Source: Cupriavidus pauculus (GTDB lineage: Bacteria; Pseudomonadota; Gammaproteobacteria; Burkholderiales; Burkholderiaceae). From it: a stretch of 64,000 nt of DNA. The stretch is from the NCBI RefSeq assembly GCF_008693385.1, contig NZ_CP044067.1:62001-126000 (forward strand), written 5' to 3'. Positions within the stretch are counted from its first letter, which is position 1. Every line of letters starts with the position of its first letter. Below the pieces are notes generated by a model. It saw only the letters and a list, made by a program, of their open reading frames with translations. It did not search any database and was not told the DNA's origin. The position numbers and the translations under genes were made by a program. Shown piece after piece: positions 1 through 8,536 of the stretch.

Positions 1-869
1 ATGCGCTCCCGGAACGTGGGCTCCTGACCGACTGCCTGCTGTGCCTTGACCAGCCGGTCGGTGACGTCGGCGGGCATGCCCAGCGGGCCGATCAGCGCAT
101 ACCAGCCCGTGAGGTCGTATTGCTTGAGGCCGGACTCGACCATCGTCGGCACGGTCGGCAGCGCGGCATTGCGCTCCTTCGAGGTCACGGCGAGCGCGCG
201 GACCTTGCCGCCGTTGACGTGGCCGACCGCCGTGCCCGTGATGTCGAACATAAAGGTGACCTTGCCGCTCATCACGTCCGCCATGGCCGGAGCGTTGCCC
301 TTGTAAGGCACGTGCAGCATCTTCACGCCCGTCATCTGGGCCAGCAACTCGGCCGACAGATGATTGGACGCGCCGACCCCGGCCGAGCCATAGCTGACCT
401 CGCCCGGATGCTTGCGCGCGTAGGCCACGAGCTCGTCCACGTTCTTCGCGGGAAAGTCCTTGTTGATCAGCAGGACGTTCGTGTAATCGGTAATGAGACC
501 GACATAGGTGAAGTCCTGTGCGGGCTTGAATGTGACGGATTTCTGCACGAGCGGCGTCATCGTCATCGTCGGGCTCGCAACGAAATAGAGCGTATATCCG
601 TCCGCCTTCGCATTTGCGGTCATCCCGGCCGCGATGGCGCCGCTGGCGCCGGGCCGGTTATCGACGATCACGGGCTGCTTGAGCACGCGTCCCAGATAGT
701 CGGCGTAGATCCGCGCCGCGGTGTCCACGGGCCCGCCTGGCGCATAGCCGACGAGCAGCCGCACGGGGCGGGACGGATAGGTATCGGCCAGCGCCGCGCC
801 ATGCAGCAGCGCCACCATCGCGGCGCCGAGCATGCATCGCAGCACGGGTCTCAGTATCGATCGCAACAT
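1..869 (-). CDS. Bug-family (TctC-like) solute-binding receptor, 3' end cut by window edge
   Basis: Periplasmic receptor of the tripartite tricarboxylate transporter type, which binds carboxylates or related small molecules. The minus-strand reading starts at the ATG at 869 with a strong GGAGGAGA site just upstream, followed by a signal peptide ending near HGAALA. Family landmarks are seen in order: YPSRPVRLLVGYAPGGPVD, a VIVDNRPGASG block, and HVPYKGNAPAM. About 289 codons are visible and the C-terminus lies beyond the left edge. No membrane TctA/TctB genes are next to it in the window, as is common for orphan Bug proteins. It follows the tautomerase on the same strand after a 126-bp gap, so it may take up the substrate of that module. 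Ligand unknown. Confidence 0.9.
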   Translation of the reverse strand, partial: MLRSILRPVLRCMLGAAMVALLHGAALADTYPSRPVRLLVGYAPGGPVDTAARIYADYLGRVLKQPVIVDNRPGASGAIAAGMTANAKADGYTLYFVASPTMTMTPLVQKSVTFKPAQDFTYVGLITDYTNVLLINKDFPAKNVDELVAYARKHPGEVSYGSAGVGASNHLSAELLAQMTGVKMLHVPYKGNAPAMADVMSGKVTFMFDITGTAVGHVNGGKVRALAVTSKERNAALPTVPTMVESGLKQYDLTGWYALIGPLGMPADVTDRLVKAQQAVGQEPTFRER

Positions 870-995
870 GTCTCCTCCTGTTTTTCGGCATCTGCCGTTC
901 TTGTTGAGGCAGAGGAGACTGTGCGACACGCCTGCCATGCAGGCAATTTTCATTTGTGGAAGGTCACCTTCGAGGATGCGATAAACGAAGGCGGA

Positions 996-1553
996 TCAGG
1001 CGGCCTCCGGCAGCAGGCCGCCGCAATCGGCCGGATACCCGGCCGCCGCATATTGCCGGGCCTTGGCCGCGAAATACGCACGCACCCACGCATACCGCTC
1101 GCCGTCCTTCGGCAGGCCCACGGCCTCCGAAATGCTCGCCAGGCTGATGGTCCGCCCGCGCGCGCCCCAGTTGCCTTCGGTCACCTCGTCGATGACGACG
1201 AGGACGCTGGACCCGGCATCGGGGTGATCTTCACCGCCCAGCACGCCGAGGATCGCGCCGTTGACCGCGGCATGCACCTCGGTCTTGTGCGCCGCATTCA
1301 TATAGCCCTCGGGAATCGTCACGTGGACGAGGAACGTGCCAGGGGGCGCGACAAGGCTGTCGTCGGTACGGCCATCGATCCACCAGTCCTGCTCGTGGAC
1401 CTCGTGGAACAGGACCCACGCAAAGGCACGGCCGCCGCGCGTGCGGGCATTGCCTTCCATCACGAGCAGGACTTCGTTGAGGGCCTTCGCGAGGGCGGCT
1501 TTCTGGGCGGGGCGCAGCGCGCCCTCCACATGGGTGACGTGCATGATCGGCAT
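996..1553 (-). CDS. tautomerase-superfamily protein (185 aa)
   Basis: The start MPIMHVTHVEG places a proline directly after the initiator methionine, the hallmark of 4-oxalocrotonate tautomerase/MIF enzymes that use Pro1 as a general base. At 185 residues it is about three times a single 4-OT unit; a second half may begin near GTFLVHVTIPEGYMNA, which suggests a fused or longer MIF/CHMI-like form. It lies 11 bp downstream of the rubredoxin-pirin gene and is surely co-transcribed. In ring-cleavage pathways such enzymes isomerise unsaturated keto acids, which would fit a product made by a neighbouring oxygenase. The exact substrate cannot be read from sequence. Confidence 0.75.
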   Translation of the reverse strand: MPIMHVTHVEGALRPAQKAALAKALNEVLLVMEGNARTRGGRAFAWVLFHEVHEQDWWIDGRTDDSLVAPPGTFLVHVTIPEGYMNAAHKTEVHAAVNGAILGVLGGEDHPDAGSSVLVVIDEVTEGNWGARGRTISLASISEAVGLPKDGERYAWVRAYFAAKARQYAAAGYPADCGGLLPEAA

Positions 1554-1564
1554 GACGGGATCCT

Positions 1565-2551
1565 TCAATAGGTGGTTTCGACGACAAGAATGTCGGTATG
1601 GCCGGGGCCGGTGCGGAACGCAAACGCTTCGCCGCCGAACAGGGCCATGCTGTCGCGGCGCGTGAGCGCGACGTCCGCGCATTCGGCGGACCCCTCGATG
1701 ACGAAGAGGTACACGCCATGACGGGGGGAGGACGGCTGGTAGCGCTGCAGCATGGGACCGTCGGCGCTCAGCCGCGAAACGCGGGCGTCCTGCGGAATCG
1801 GCAGTGCGCCCGGTGTATCGCCAACGAGCGTGACAAGGCGGTTGCGCGAGGTCTCCGCGGCATACCGCGCGCGGTGGTAGGACGGCGGCAGCAGCAACTG
1901 GCCCGGCAGGAACCAGATGTAGACGATCCGCATGTCCTCGCTCCTGATGTTCAGCTCCGCATGCTTGCCGCCCGCTCCGGCCGAGAATACGTAGTAGTCG
2001 CCCGCATGGAGCTGATCGACGTTGCCGACCGTGTTGATGTGCGTGAGCTCGCCTTCGAGCACGAACGCGCAGATCACGAAGTCGTGGTGCGGATGCATGT
2101 TGTAGCCGCAACCCATGCCGCTGAAGGTTTCCTCGCCGAACATGCGCATCGGTCCGAACCCGCGGCGACCCGACTGGTAGTCGGCGAAGTTGAAACTCGA
2201 ATGCCGGCTGATGACGGCGTTCGGATGCCCGGCCACGTACGACGAGGTCTCGCCCGTCGACAGGTATTGGTGGAACCCGCGCTCGCTGTCGCGCAGCACG
2301 AAGTTCTCGGGCGGTCGGGTGGGAACGGGTGCTGCTTTCTCCGCGGTGGCCGGCACCGGTTCATGCGCGTACGGCAGCTCGACCATTTCAAACCGCGCCT
2401 TCGGCGTGCCGCAGTCGGGGCAGACCCAGTCGTCGGGCACATCCTCCCAGCGGGTGCCGGCCTGCAGTCCGTGCTCGGGCAACCCCTCCGCCTCGTCGTA
2501 CATAAAGCCGCAGCCCAGGCAGACGAGCCGCTTCCAACGTTGGATATCCAT
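1565..2551 (-). CDS. rubredoxin-pirin (bicupin) fusion protein
   Basis: The first 60 residues are a complete rubredoxin: CLGCG (C11, C14) and CPDCG (C44, C47) would bind one Fe(Cys)4 centre, with the usual WEDVPDDWVCPDCG context. After a Pro/Ala linker, residues from about 85 to 328 are a pirin-like bicupin with the metal-binding region MHPHHDF followed by VLEGELTHINTVGN and a GGKHAELN segment. Pirins bind iron and some have quercetinase-like dioxygenase activity, so the rubredoxin may feed electrons to the cupin iron or sense redox state. I chose the ATG at 2551 because the rubredoxin fold starts there; an in-frame ATG at 2569 is possible. Heads a tautomerase/Bug operon divergent from the molybdenum enzyme. 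Confidence 0.82.
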   Translation of the reverse strand: MDIQRWKRLVCLGCGFMYDEAEGLPEHGLQAGTRWEDVPDDWVCPDCGTPKARFEMVELPYAHEPVPATAEKAAPVPTRPPENFVLRDSERGFHQYLSTGETSSYVAGHPNAVISRHSSFNFADYQSGRRGFGPMRMFGEETFSGMGCGYNMHPHHDFVICAFVLEGELTHINTVGNVDQLHAGDYYVFSAGAGGKHAELNIRSEDMRIVYIWFLPGQLLLPPSYHRARYAAETSRNRLVTLVGDTPGALPIPQDARVSRLSADGPMLQRYQPSSPRHGVYLFVIEGSAECADVALTRRDSMALFGGEAFAFRTGPGHTDILVVETTY

Positions 2552-2590
2552 GTCTTTCTGACTCCACATTCGTAGGGTGCGCACCGAAAT

Positions 2591-2607
2591 CAGTAGCGCG
2601 TGACACG
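2591..2607. promoter_or_regulatory. candidate GntR operator, site 1
   Basis: The 17-mer CAGTAGCGCGTGACACG lies 40 bp upstream of the rubredoxin-pirin start. It matches a site upstream of the GntR gene (8537-8553) at 15 of 17 positions and an inverted copy at 2748-2764 at 14 of 17. That recurrence at exactly the three promoters of one module suggests a regulator site. Binding by the nearby GntR protein is inferred. Confidence 0.55.
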
Positions 2608-2747
2608 TTATAGGATGTGGCTGCACCCTAGGCAAGGGCGACCGTATGCACCGCGGAAGGGCGCGCATTTGTCGGCATTTATCTCGCGTAAACCCTGATG
2701 CAGCCTAGCGTACTACCCGCTACCATGCGCTCAATACGGAAATATGA

Positions 2748-2764
2748 TGTGTGACGCGCTACTA
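2748..2764. promoter_or_regulatory. candidate GntR operator, site 2 (inverted copy)
   Basis: The reverse complement reads TAGTAGCGCGTCACACA, nearly identical to site 1 at 2591-2607. It ends two bases before the ATG of the molybdopterin oxidoreductase, where a bound repressor would block transcription or initiation. There is no good ribosome-binding sequence between it and the start, so the site overlaps the usual SD position. Confidence 0.5.
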
Positions 2765-2766
2765 AG

Positions 2767-5700
2767 ATGACCAAACAAGTTGCCGGGTACTGCACGCTGT
2801 GCCGGTCCCGCTGTGGATCGCTGAACGAGATCGATGAGGAGCAGGGTCGTCTGGTCCGGGTATTGCCGTTGCCCGGACATCCGACCGGGGGCGCGTTATG
2901 CGCCAAGGGACGGGCCGCGCCCGAACTCGTGGCGAGCCCTTTGCGGCTGACGCGGCCGCTGCGCCGGACCACGCCACGCGGCGCCGCGGATCCGCAATGG
3001 CGGGCGATTTCGTGGGACGAGGCCCTCGACGAGATGGCGGAACGTCTGCTCGCGGCGCGCGCACGGCATGGCGCCGAGTCCGTGGCCTTTGCGGTGACGA
3101 CGCCGAGCGGCACGCCGATGGTCGATAGCTTCGAGTGGGTCGAACGGTTTATCCGATGCTATGGCAGCCCGAACCTGCTGTATGCGGTGGAGGTCTGCGG
3201 CTGGCACAAGGACTACGCGCATGCGCTGACCTTCGGCCGCGGCATCGGCGCACCGGACCTGGACCATGCCGACGTGGTCGTGCTCTGGGGCCACAACCCG
3301 GCCCGCACGTGGCTGGCGCAGGCATCGCGCGTCGCGGCCGCGCGGCAGCGGGGCGCGAAGATCGTCGTCATCGACCCGAAGCAGGACGGCTCCGGCCAGC
3401 AGGCCGATCTGTGGCTCCCCGTGCGGCCCGGTGCCGACGCGGCGCTGGCGCTCGGCGCGATCCGGCATCTGATTGCCACGCAAAGCTTCGACGAAGCGTT
3501 CGTGCGGACATGGACCAACGCGCCGCTGCTCGTCGATCTCGATACGGATCGACTGCTGCGCGCGGACGAGTTGTGGGACGAGCAGGGCGAGGGCGGGCAC
3601 TTTGTCGTGCGCGCGCATGACGGTACCCCGCGTCCGTTCGACCCCGCCTCGCGCAACGATCCCGATGGCGTCGTACTGCGGGCGGAAGGCGAATGCCTCG
3701 ACCGGCACGGCCACACGCGCCGCTATGCCACGGTGCTCCATGCGCTTGCCCGGCACGTGGAGGCCTATACGCCCGAACATGTGGCACGCCTGACATGGAT
3801 GACGCGCGAGCAGGTCGAACAGTTCAACGCGCTGTTCATGCACGCGCCGCGCCTTGCCTATCACGCGTGGACCGGCGTGGGGCAGCACACCAACGCCACG
3901 CAGACCGAACGCGCGATCGCCACGCTCTACGCGCTGACCGGTGCATGCGATCGCGAAGGCGGCAACCTGTGGACCAGTCCGCCGCCGTATCGCACCGTCA
4001 ACGACTATGCGGAACTGCTGCCGCCCGAACAGCGCGCCAGGGCGCTGGGCCTCGACGAGCTGCCACTGGGCCCGCCGCGGCTTGGCTGGATTACCGCGCG
4101 CGATCTCGCGCGTGCGGTGCTGGACGGCGATCCCTATCGGGTGCGCACGCTCGTGAGCTTCGGTACCAACCTCGTGGTCACGCAGGCCGATGCCGCGCGC
4201 AACCGGCGCATGCTGGACGCGCTCGACTATCACGTGCACGTCGATATGTTCATGAACCCGACGGCGGAGCAGGCGGACCTCGTGCTGCCGGCCAACCTGC
4301 CGTGGGAGCGCGAGGCGCTCAAGTGCGGGTTCGAGATCACGCAGGCGGCCGTCGAGCACGTGCAGCTGCGCCCGCGCATGGTGCCGCCGCCGGGCGAGGC
4401 GCGGGCCGATTACGAGATCGTGATGGCGCTGGCCATGCGTATGGGCATGCGGGATGCGATGTTCGGCGGCAGCATCGAGGCCGGCTGGAACCATCAGCTG
4501 GCGCCGCTGGGCATCACCGTGGACGATCTGCGGCGGCACCCGGAAGGTCTGCGTTTTCCGCAACCTGCGTCGCGCGAGAAATATGCCGCCACGCGCGCCG
4601 ATGGCGGTGTGACGGGCTTTGCCACGCGCACGCGCCGCGTGGAGCTCTATGCGGAAGCATTGCAGGAGATCGGCCAGCCACCGTTGCCGACGTTCGTCGA
4701 GCCTGCCCAGCATCCGGCCGCTCGCACCGCCTACCCGACCGTGCTGACCACCGCGAAGAGCGGCTGGTACGTGCATTCGTCGCACCGGCATGTGGCCACG
4801 CTGCGCCGCAAGGCACCGGCCCCGCAGGTGCAGATCGGCAAGGGGTTCGCGGCGACGATCGGCGTGCACAACGGAGACTGGGTGCGCGTGGTCACGCGGC
4901 TGGGCGCGGTGCGGCTCAAGGCGCGCGTGGATGCGGCCCTGCACGATCACGTGGCCGTGGCCGAGTTCGGCTGGTGGCAGGGATGCGAGCCGCTCGGGCA
5001 TACGGATACGGCCGCGCATGGGAGCGCAACGTCGAACATCAACGCGATTCTCGGCGACGACGAGCGCGATCCTGTCAGCGGCTCGGTACCGTTGCGCGCG
5101 ACGATGTGCCGCATCGAGGCCGATGTGGCCGGCAACCGCGGGGCATGGCCCGGCGCGCGCGCGTTCCGGCTCGTGGCCAAGGCGCGCATCGCCGAGGATG
5201 TCGAGCGCTTCGACTTCGCGCCCGAGGACGGAGGGCCGTTGCCGGACTTCCTGCCGGGACAGCATGTGGTCGTATCGATGGCGGACATCGATACGCGCCG
5301 CGCGTACTCGCTGATCGGCCCCAACGTGGCACCGCGCGCGTTGTCCATTGCCGTGCGGCTGGCCCGCTCGGACGACCATCCGCCCGGACGCATGTCGTCG
5401 CGGCTCCATGCGCTGGAGACGGGGGCAATCGTGCAGCTTTCCACGCCGTCGGGCGTGTTCACGATTCCCACGCAGACCCGGCGGCCGATCGTGCTGGTGG
5501 CGGGCGGTATCGGCATCACGCCGTTCGTCGGCCATCTGGAAGCGCTCGCGCAACGCCGCGCGCAGGGACACGCCACCCCGCCGGTCGTGGTTGTCCACCT
5601 GGCGCGCCCCGGCGTGGCGCATCCGTTTGCCGATGTCCTGCATGCGCTCGCCGATCGCCTTGGCAACGTGCAACTGACATGCGTGCATGGCTCGGTCGCG

Positions 5701-6126
5701 CCCGATTTTTCGATGCTCGACGCGGCACTGGTCGCGCGCCGGCCGCTGGCCTATCTGTGCGGCGCGCCGGGCTTCCTGACCAGCGTGCGTGCGGCACTGC
5801 AGGGCAGGGGCCTGCCCGATTTCGACATCTTCGAGGAAACGTTCTCCGCCGACGTGCAGATACCGCGCACGCTCGCGCCGCAGCCGGTGCGCATTCTCGA
5901 CGCCGATGCCACGTTCGAATGGACGCCCGCGCGCGGCACCGTGCTCGATGCCGCCGGGCAGGCTGGCATCCGGCTGCCCAGCGGCTGCCGCGTGGGCCAG
6001 TGCGAGAGCTGCGTCATGACCGTCGTCGAAGGCAAGGTCGCCCATATGTCGCCATGGGATGGGCCGCCCGATCGCTGCCTGACCTGCATGGCCGTACCGC
6101 TTACCCCCGTCACACTGCGCCGTTAG
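2767..6126 (+). CDS. molybdopterin oxidoreductase fused to FAD/[2Fe-2S] reductase (1119 aa)
   Basis: A two-enzyme fusion. Residues 1-750 form a Mo-bisPGD oxidoreductase of the DMSO-reductase superfamily: C9, C12, C16 and C45 bind a [4Fe-4S] cluster, C144 in EVCGWHKD is the likely Mo ligand, WGHNPARTW and SFGTNLVVTQ are cofactor-contact segments, and residues 650-780 resemble the C-terminal molydopterin-binding domain. Residues 800-1119 are a phthalate-dioxygenase-reductase-like unit: RRAYSLIG for FAD, VAGGIGITPF for NAD(P)H, and a plant-type ferredoxin domain (C1074, C1079, C1082 and C1104 or C1107). It could thus pass electrons between NAD(P)H and molybdenum in one chain. No twin-arginine signal is seen, so it is probably cytoplasmic. 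Substrate unknown. Confidence 0.85.
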   Translation: MTKQVAGYCTLCRSRCGSLNEIDEEQGRLVRVLPLPGHPTGGALCAKGRAAPELVASPLRLTRPLRRTTPRGAADPQWRAISWDEALDEMAERLLAARARHGAESVAFAVTTPSGTPMVDSFEWVERFIRCYGSPNLLYAVEVCGWHKDYAHALTFGRGIGAPDLDHADVVVLWGHNPARTWLAQASRVAAARQRGAKIVVIDPKQDGSGQQADLWLPVRPGADAALALGAIRHLIATQSFDEAFVRTWTNAPLLVDLDTDRLLRADELWDEQGEGGHFVVRAHDGTPRPFDPASRNDPDGVVLRAEGECLDRHGHTRRYATVLHALARHVEAYTPEHVARLTWMTREQVEQFNALFMHAPRLAYHAWTGVGQHTNATQTERAIATLYALTGACDREGGNLWTSPPPYRTVNDYAELLPPEQRARALGLDELPLGPPRLGWITARDLARAVLDGDPYRVRTLVSFGTNLVVTQADAARNRRMLDALDYHVHVDMFMNPTAEQADLVLPANLPWEREALKCGFEITQAAVEHVQLRPRMVPPPGEARADYEIVMALAMRMGMRDAMFGGSIEAGWNHQLAPLGITVDDLRRHPEGLRFPQPASREKYAATRADGGVTGFATRTRRVELYAEALQEIGQPPLPTFVEPAQHPAARTAYPTVLTTAKSGWYVHSSHRHVATLRRKAPAPQVQIGKGFAATIGVHNGDWVRVVTRLGAVRLKARVDAALHDHVAVAEFGWWQGCEPLGHTDTAAHGSATSNINAILGDDERDPVSGSVPLRATMCRIEADVAGNRGAWPGARAFRLVAKARIAEDVERFDFAPEDGGPLPDFLPGQHVVVSMADIDTRRAYSLIGPNVAPRALSIAVRLARSDDHPPGRMSSRLHALETGAIVQLSTPSGVFTIPTQTRRPIVLVAGGIGITPFVGHLEALAQRRAQGHATPPVVVVHLARPGVAHPFADVLHALADRLGNVQLTCVHGSVAPDFSMLDAALVARRPLAYLCGAPGFLTSVRAALQGRGLPDFDIFEETFSADVQIPRTLAPQPVRILDADATFEWTPARGTVLDAAGQAGIRLPSGCRVGQCESCVMTVVEGKVAHMSPWDGPPDRCLTCMAVPLTPVTLRR

Positions 6127-6175
6127 CCACGGCGCCCGAGATCCCCCCACCACGCTTATCGCAACGAGGCAAACC

Positions 6176-7630
6176 ATGTCCCAACCGCAATCCCGGCCCG
6201 CCGCAGACCTGGCGCCACCCACTACCTCCATGGAGCGCTTCTCGCAGGCCATCGTCGCCTGGGCCGAGAAATGGTTCCCGGACGCCTATGTGTTCGTGGT
6301 CGTCGCCTGTGCCGTGGTCGGCCTTGGCGCCGCGTTGCACAGCGGCAATCCGATGGCCGCCAGCAAGGCGTTCGGCGACGGGTTCTGGAGCATCATCCCC
6401 TTTACGATGCAGATGGCGATGGTCGCCGTCACGGGCTACGTGCTGGCCATGTCGCCGCCGGTCGCCGCGCTGCTGCGGCGGCTCGCGCAGATCCCGAAGA
6501 CCTCGCGCGGTGCCATCGTGTTCGTGGGGGTGCTCAGCATCGGGCTATCGCTCGTCAACTGGGGCCTCAGCCTGATCTTCTCGGGACTGCTCGTGCGGGA
6601 GATGGCACGCCGCCGGTCCCTGATGCTCGACTATCGCGCCGCGGGCGCGGCTGCGTATCTGGGCATGGGCTGCGGCTTCACGCTGGGCATGAGCTCGTCG
6701 GCCGCGCAGCTGCAGGCCACGCCCGCGAGCATTCCGGCGTCGCTGCTGCCCATTACCGGTGTCATCGGGTTTGGCGAGACCATCCTCACCTGGCAGAACC
6801 TGCTGGTGATCGTGCTCGTGACCGTGGTGTCGGCGGTCATCTGCCATATGACGGCGCCCAGCCGCGGCGCCACGCGCACGGCGGAGGACCTTGGCGTGGA
6901 GCTCGAGGACGACCAGATGGCGCCGGCCCAGCGCAAGCGCCCCGGCGACTACCTCGAGTTCAGCCCGCTGCTGACGATCGTCGTCGTGCTGCTTGCCGCG
7001 GGCTGGCTGTGGAACGCGTTCCGCAGCGGCAATCCGCTCATCACGATGTCGCAGCTCAACACGTACAACTTCGTGTTCCTGCTGCTGGGCCTGCTGCTGC
7101 ACTGGCGTCCGCGCAGTTTCCTGGAAAGCTTCGTGCGCGCGATGCCGAGCGTCGGGGGCGTGCTGCTGCAGTTTCCGTTCTATGGCGGCATCGGCTACAT
7201 GCTGACCAAAGTCGGCAATGCGCAGGGCGTGACGCTGTCCGACGAGATCGCGCACTGGTTCGTGAGCCTGGCCCATGACTCGGGCATTTTCTCGGTGCTG
7301 GTCGGGATCTATTCGGCGGTGCTCGGCTTCTTTATTCCCTCTGCCGGCGGCAAATGGGTCATCGAGGCGCCGTACATCATGACGGCCGCGAACGATCTGC
7401 ACGCGCACCTCGGCTGGACAGTGATGGTCTACAACATCGCGGAGACGCTGCCCAACTTCATCAATCCGTTCTGGATGCTGCCGCTGCTCGGGATTCTGAA
7501 GCTCAAGTCGAAGGACCTCGTCGGCTACACGGCCGTGCAGTTCCTGATCCATACGCCGATCGTGATCGCCGTGGCGGCGCTGCTGATGGCGACCTTCAGC
7601 TACCACCCGCCCGTGATGCCCGCGCATTGA
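6176..7630 (+). CDS. AtoE-type short-chain fatty acid transporter family permease
   Basis: A 484-residue inner-membrane protein with about 11-12 hydrophobic segments. The N-terminal stretch ERFSQAIVAWAEKWFPDAY and the segment GVLSIGLSLVNWGLSLIFSG are typical of the AtoE/short-chain fatty acid transporter family, as is FFIPSAGGKWVIEAPYIM near residue 390. Start ATG 6176 has GAGGCAAACC upstream. It sits 49 bp after the molybdenum enzyme on the same strand, so the two form an operon and the permease probably imports or exports a carboxylate used by that enzyme. In E. coli AtoE belongs to acetoacetate and butyrate use; the substrate here is not known. Confidence 0.85.
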   Translation: MSQPQSRPAADLAPPTTSMERFSQAIVAWAEKWFPDAYVFVVVACAVVGLGAALHSGNPMAASKAFGDGFWSIIPFTMQMAMVAVTGYVLAMSPPVAALLRRLAQIPKTSRGAIVFVGVLSIGLSLVNWGLSLIFSGLLVREMARRRSLMLDYRAAGAAAYLGMGCGFTLGMSSSAAQLQATPASIPASLLPITGVIGFGETILTWQNLLVIVLVTVVSAVICHMTAPSRGATRTAEDLGVELEDDQMAPAQRKRPGDYLEFSPLLTIVVVLLAAGWLWNAFRSGNPLITMSQLNTYNFVFLLLGLLLHWRPRSFLESFVRAMPSVGGVLLQFPFYGGIGYMLTKVGNAQGVTLSDEIAHWFVSLAHDSGIFSVLVGIYSAVLGFFIPSAGGKWVIEAPYIMTAANDLHAHLGWTVMVYNIAETLPNFINPFWMLPLLGILKLKSKDLVGYTAVQFLIHTPIVIAVAALLMATFSYHPPVMPAH

Positions 7631-7636
7631 TGCGGC

Positions 7637-7783
7637 ATGGCGAACCTGTCCATCATGACCACCATGAACGCTTGTTTCTCCGCCGGCCTGCCCGTCAATA
7701 AACCCGTGCTCGGCTACGCGCGGGGCACGCCCGAACGCGCGGCCCTGCGCGGCATGTCGATCGCGCGCGGGGCGACGGGCTGA
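7637..7783 (+). pseudogene. remnant of the N-terminus of an L-glutamate gamma-semialdehyde dehydrogenase
   Basis: A short reading frame (ATG at 7637, further in-frame ATGs at 7655 and 7664; stop 7781-7783) encodes PVNKPVLGYARGTPERAAL. This closely resembles the conserved N-terminal motif of eukaryotic-type 1-pyrroline-5-carboxylate dehydrogenases (pattern vNePvlsYapGspERaaL). The similarity ends after about 20 residues and a stop follows, so only a fragment is left. It sits between the AtoE permease and the GntR gene. The family match is from memory and not a search, so it needs checking. Confidence 0.45.
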
Positions 7784-7823
7784 CGGCGCAGGGTTCGGCT
7801 CAGGATCTGGCTGAGGATCTGGC

Positions 7824-8486
7824 TCAGGCCTGCTGGGCGAGGGCGGAGCGGAACAGCGGTTTCCACGCGAGGATATGGCGGCTGATCAGTTCACCGATGG
7901 CCGCCACGTCCTGGCGAATCGCCAGGTCCACCATCTGATAGTGTTCCTGCACGGAATCGCGCTGGCGCTGCTTGCCTTCTTCGGAGTCGATGCCGTAGAG
8001 CCGCATATCGTCGCGCAGCTGCATGATCAGGCGGGTGAGCAGCGGGTTGCCGACCTGCGACACCAGCGCTTCGTGGAACGCGCGGTCGGTGGCGATATAG
8101 GCGGCCACATCGCCGCGTTCGACGGCGCGGCCCACGGCATCGGCGAGTTCGCGCACGGGTTTCGGATCCTTGAGCCCCTGCCGCGCGAGCGATTCGAGCG
8201 CGAACCGCTCGAGCAGTTCGCGCATCGTGAACAGATTGTCGAGGGCCTCGAGCGACAACGCCTCGACGCGGAAGCCGCGATTGCGCATGGGGACCAGCAA
8301 TCCGTTCCGGCTCAGTTCGAGTAGCGCTTCACGGACGGGCGTGGTCGATACGCCAAGGTCATTGGCGAGGCCCGGCACCGAGTAGACCGTGCCTGCGGGC
8401 GTGCGCCCCGATACGATCTCCGACCGCACACGTTCCACCACCTGCTCGCGCAGGTTCGTGGCCCGAAGCTCTTGCATGGACTCCAT
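7824..8486 (-). CDS. GntR/FadR-type transcriptional regulator
   Basis: A winged-helix N-terminus (LANDLGVSTTPVREALLEL is the recognition region) is followed by an all-helical FCD ligand domain with the metal-ligand pattern D-x3-H (TDRAFHEAL), a later H in the QEHYQMV segment and H in ISRHILAW. Such regulators are usually repressors released by a pathway acid. I set the start at the ATG at 8486; ATG 8477 and an upstream alternative near 8519 are also in frame. It is convergent with the molybdenum-enzyme operon. Because a 17-bp motif occurs upstream of this gene and of both divergent operons at 2.6 kb, it most likely controls the whole module and itself. Confidence 0.85.
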   Translation of the reverse strand: MESMQELRATNLREQVVERVRSEIVSGRTPAGTVYSVPGLANDLGVSTTPVREALLELSRNGLLVPMRNRGFRVEALSLEALDNLFTMRELLERFALESLARQGLKDPKPVRELADAVGRAVERGDVAAYIATDRAFHEALVSQVGNPLLTRLIMQLRDDMRLYGIDSEEGKQRQRDSVQEHYQMVDLAIRQDVAAIGELISRHILAWKPLFRSALAQQA

Positions 8487-8536
8487 TGTCTCGACTGGAT
8501 GTGAACACGAACGATGCAAGTGTACCCGAGTTGGTG

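Noticed and set aside
930..944. GCCTGC-CAT-GCAGGC palindrome between the tautomerase and Bug genes
   Set aside because: The stem is only six pairs with a 3-base loop, the T-rich side is on the wrong strand for a terminator of this operon, and no second copy is seen.
120..1571. A 483-codon plus-strand frame across the Bug and tautomerase genes
   Set aside because: His/Arg-rich antisense shadow; the minus-strand genes have signal peptide, ribosome sites and family motifs.
2896..6252. A minus-strand open frame of about 1118 codons opposite the molybdenum enzyme
   Set aside because: Arg/His/Gly-rich and without any recognisable motif; it is the usual high-GC shadow of the real plus-strand gene, whose cofactor motifs are complete.
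3693..6575. A second long plus-strand frame of 960 codons overlapping the Mo enzyme and the AtoE gene
   Set aside because: Composition is typical of an out-of-frame shadow (Arg/Ala/Gly), with no domain; both overlapped genes are well supported.
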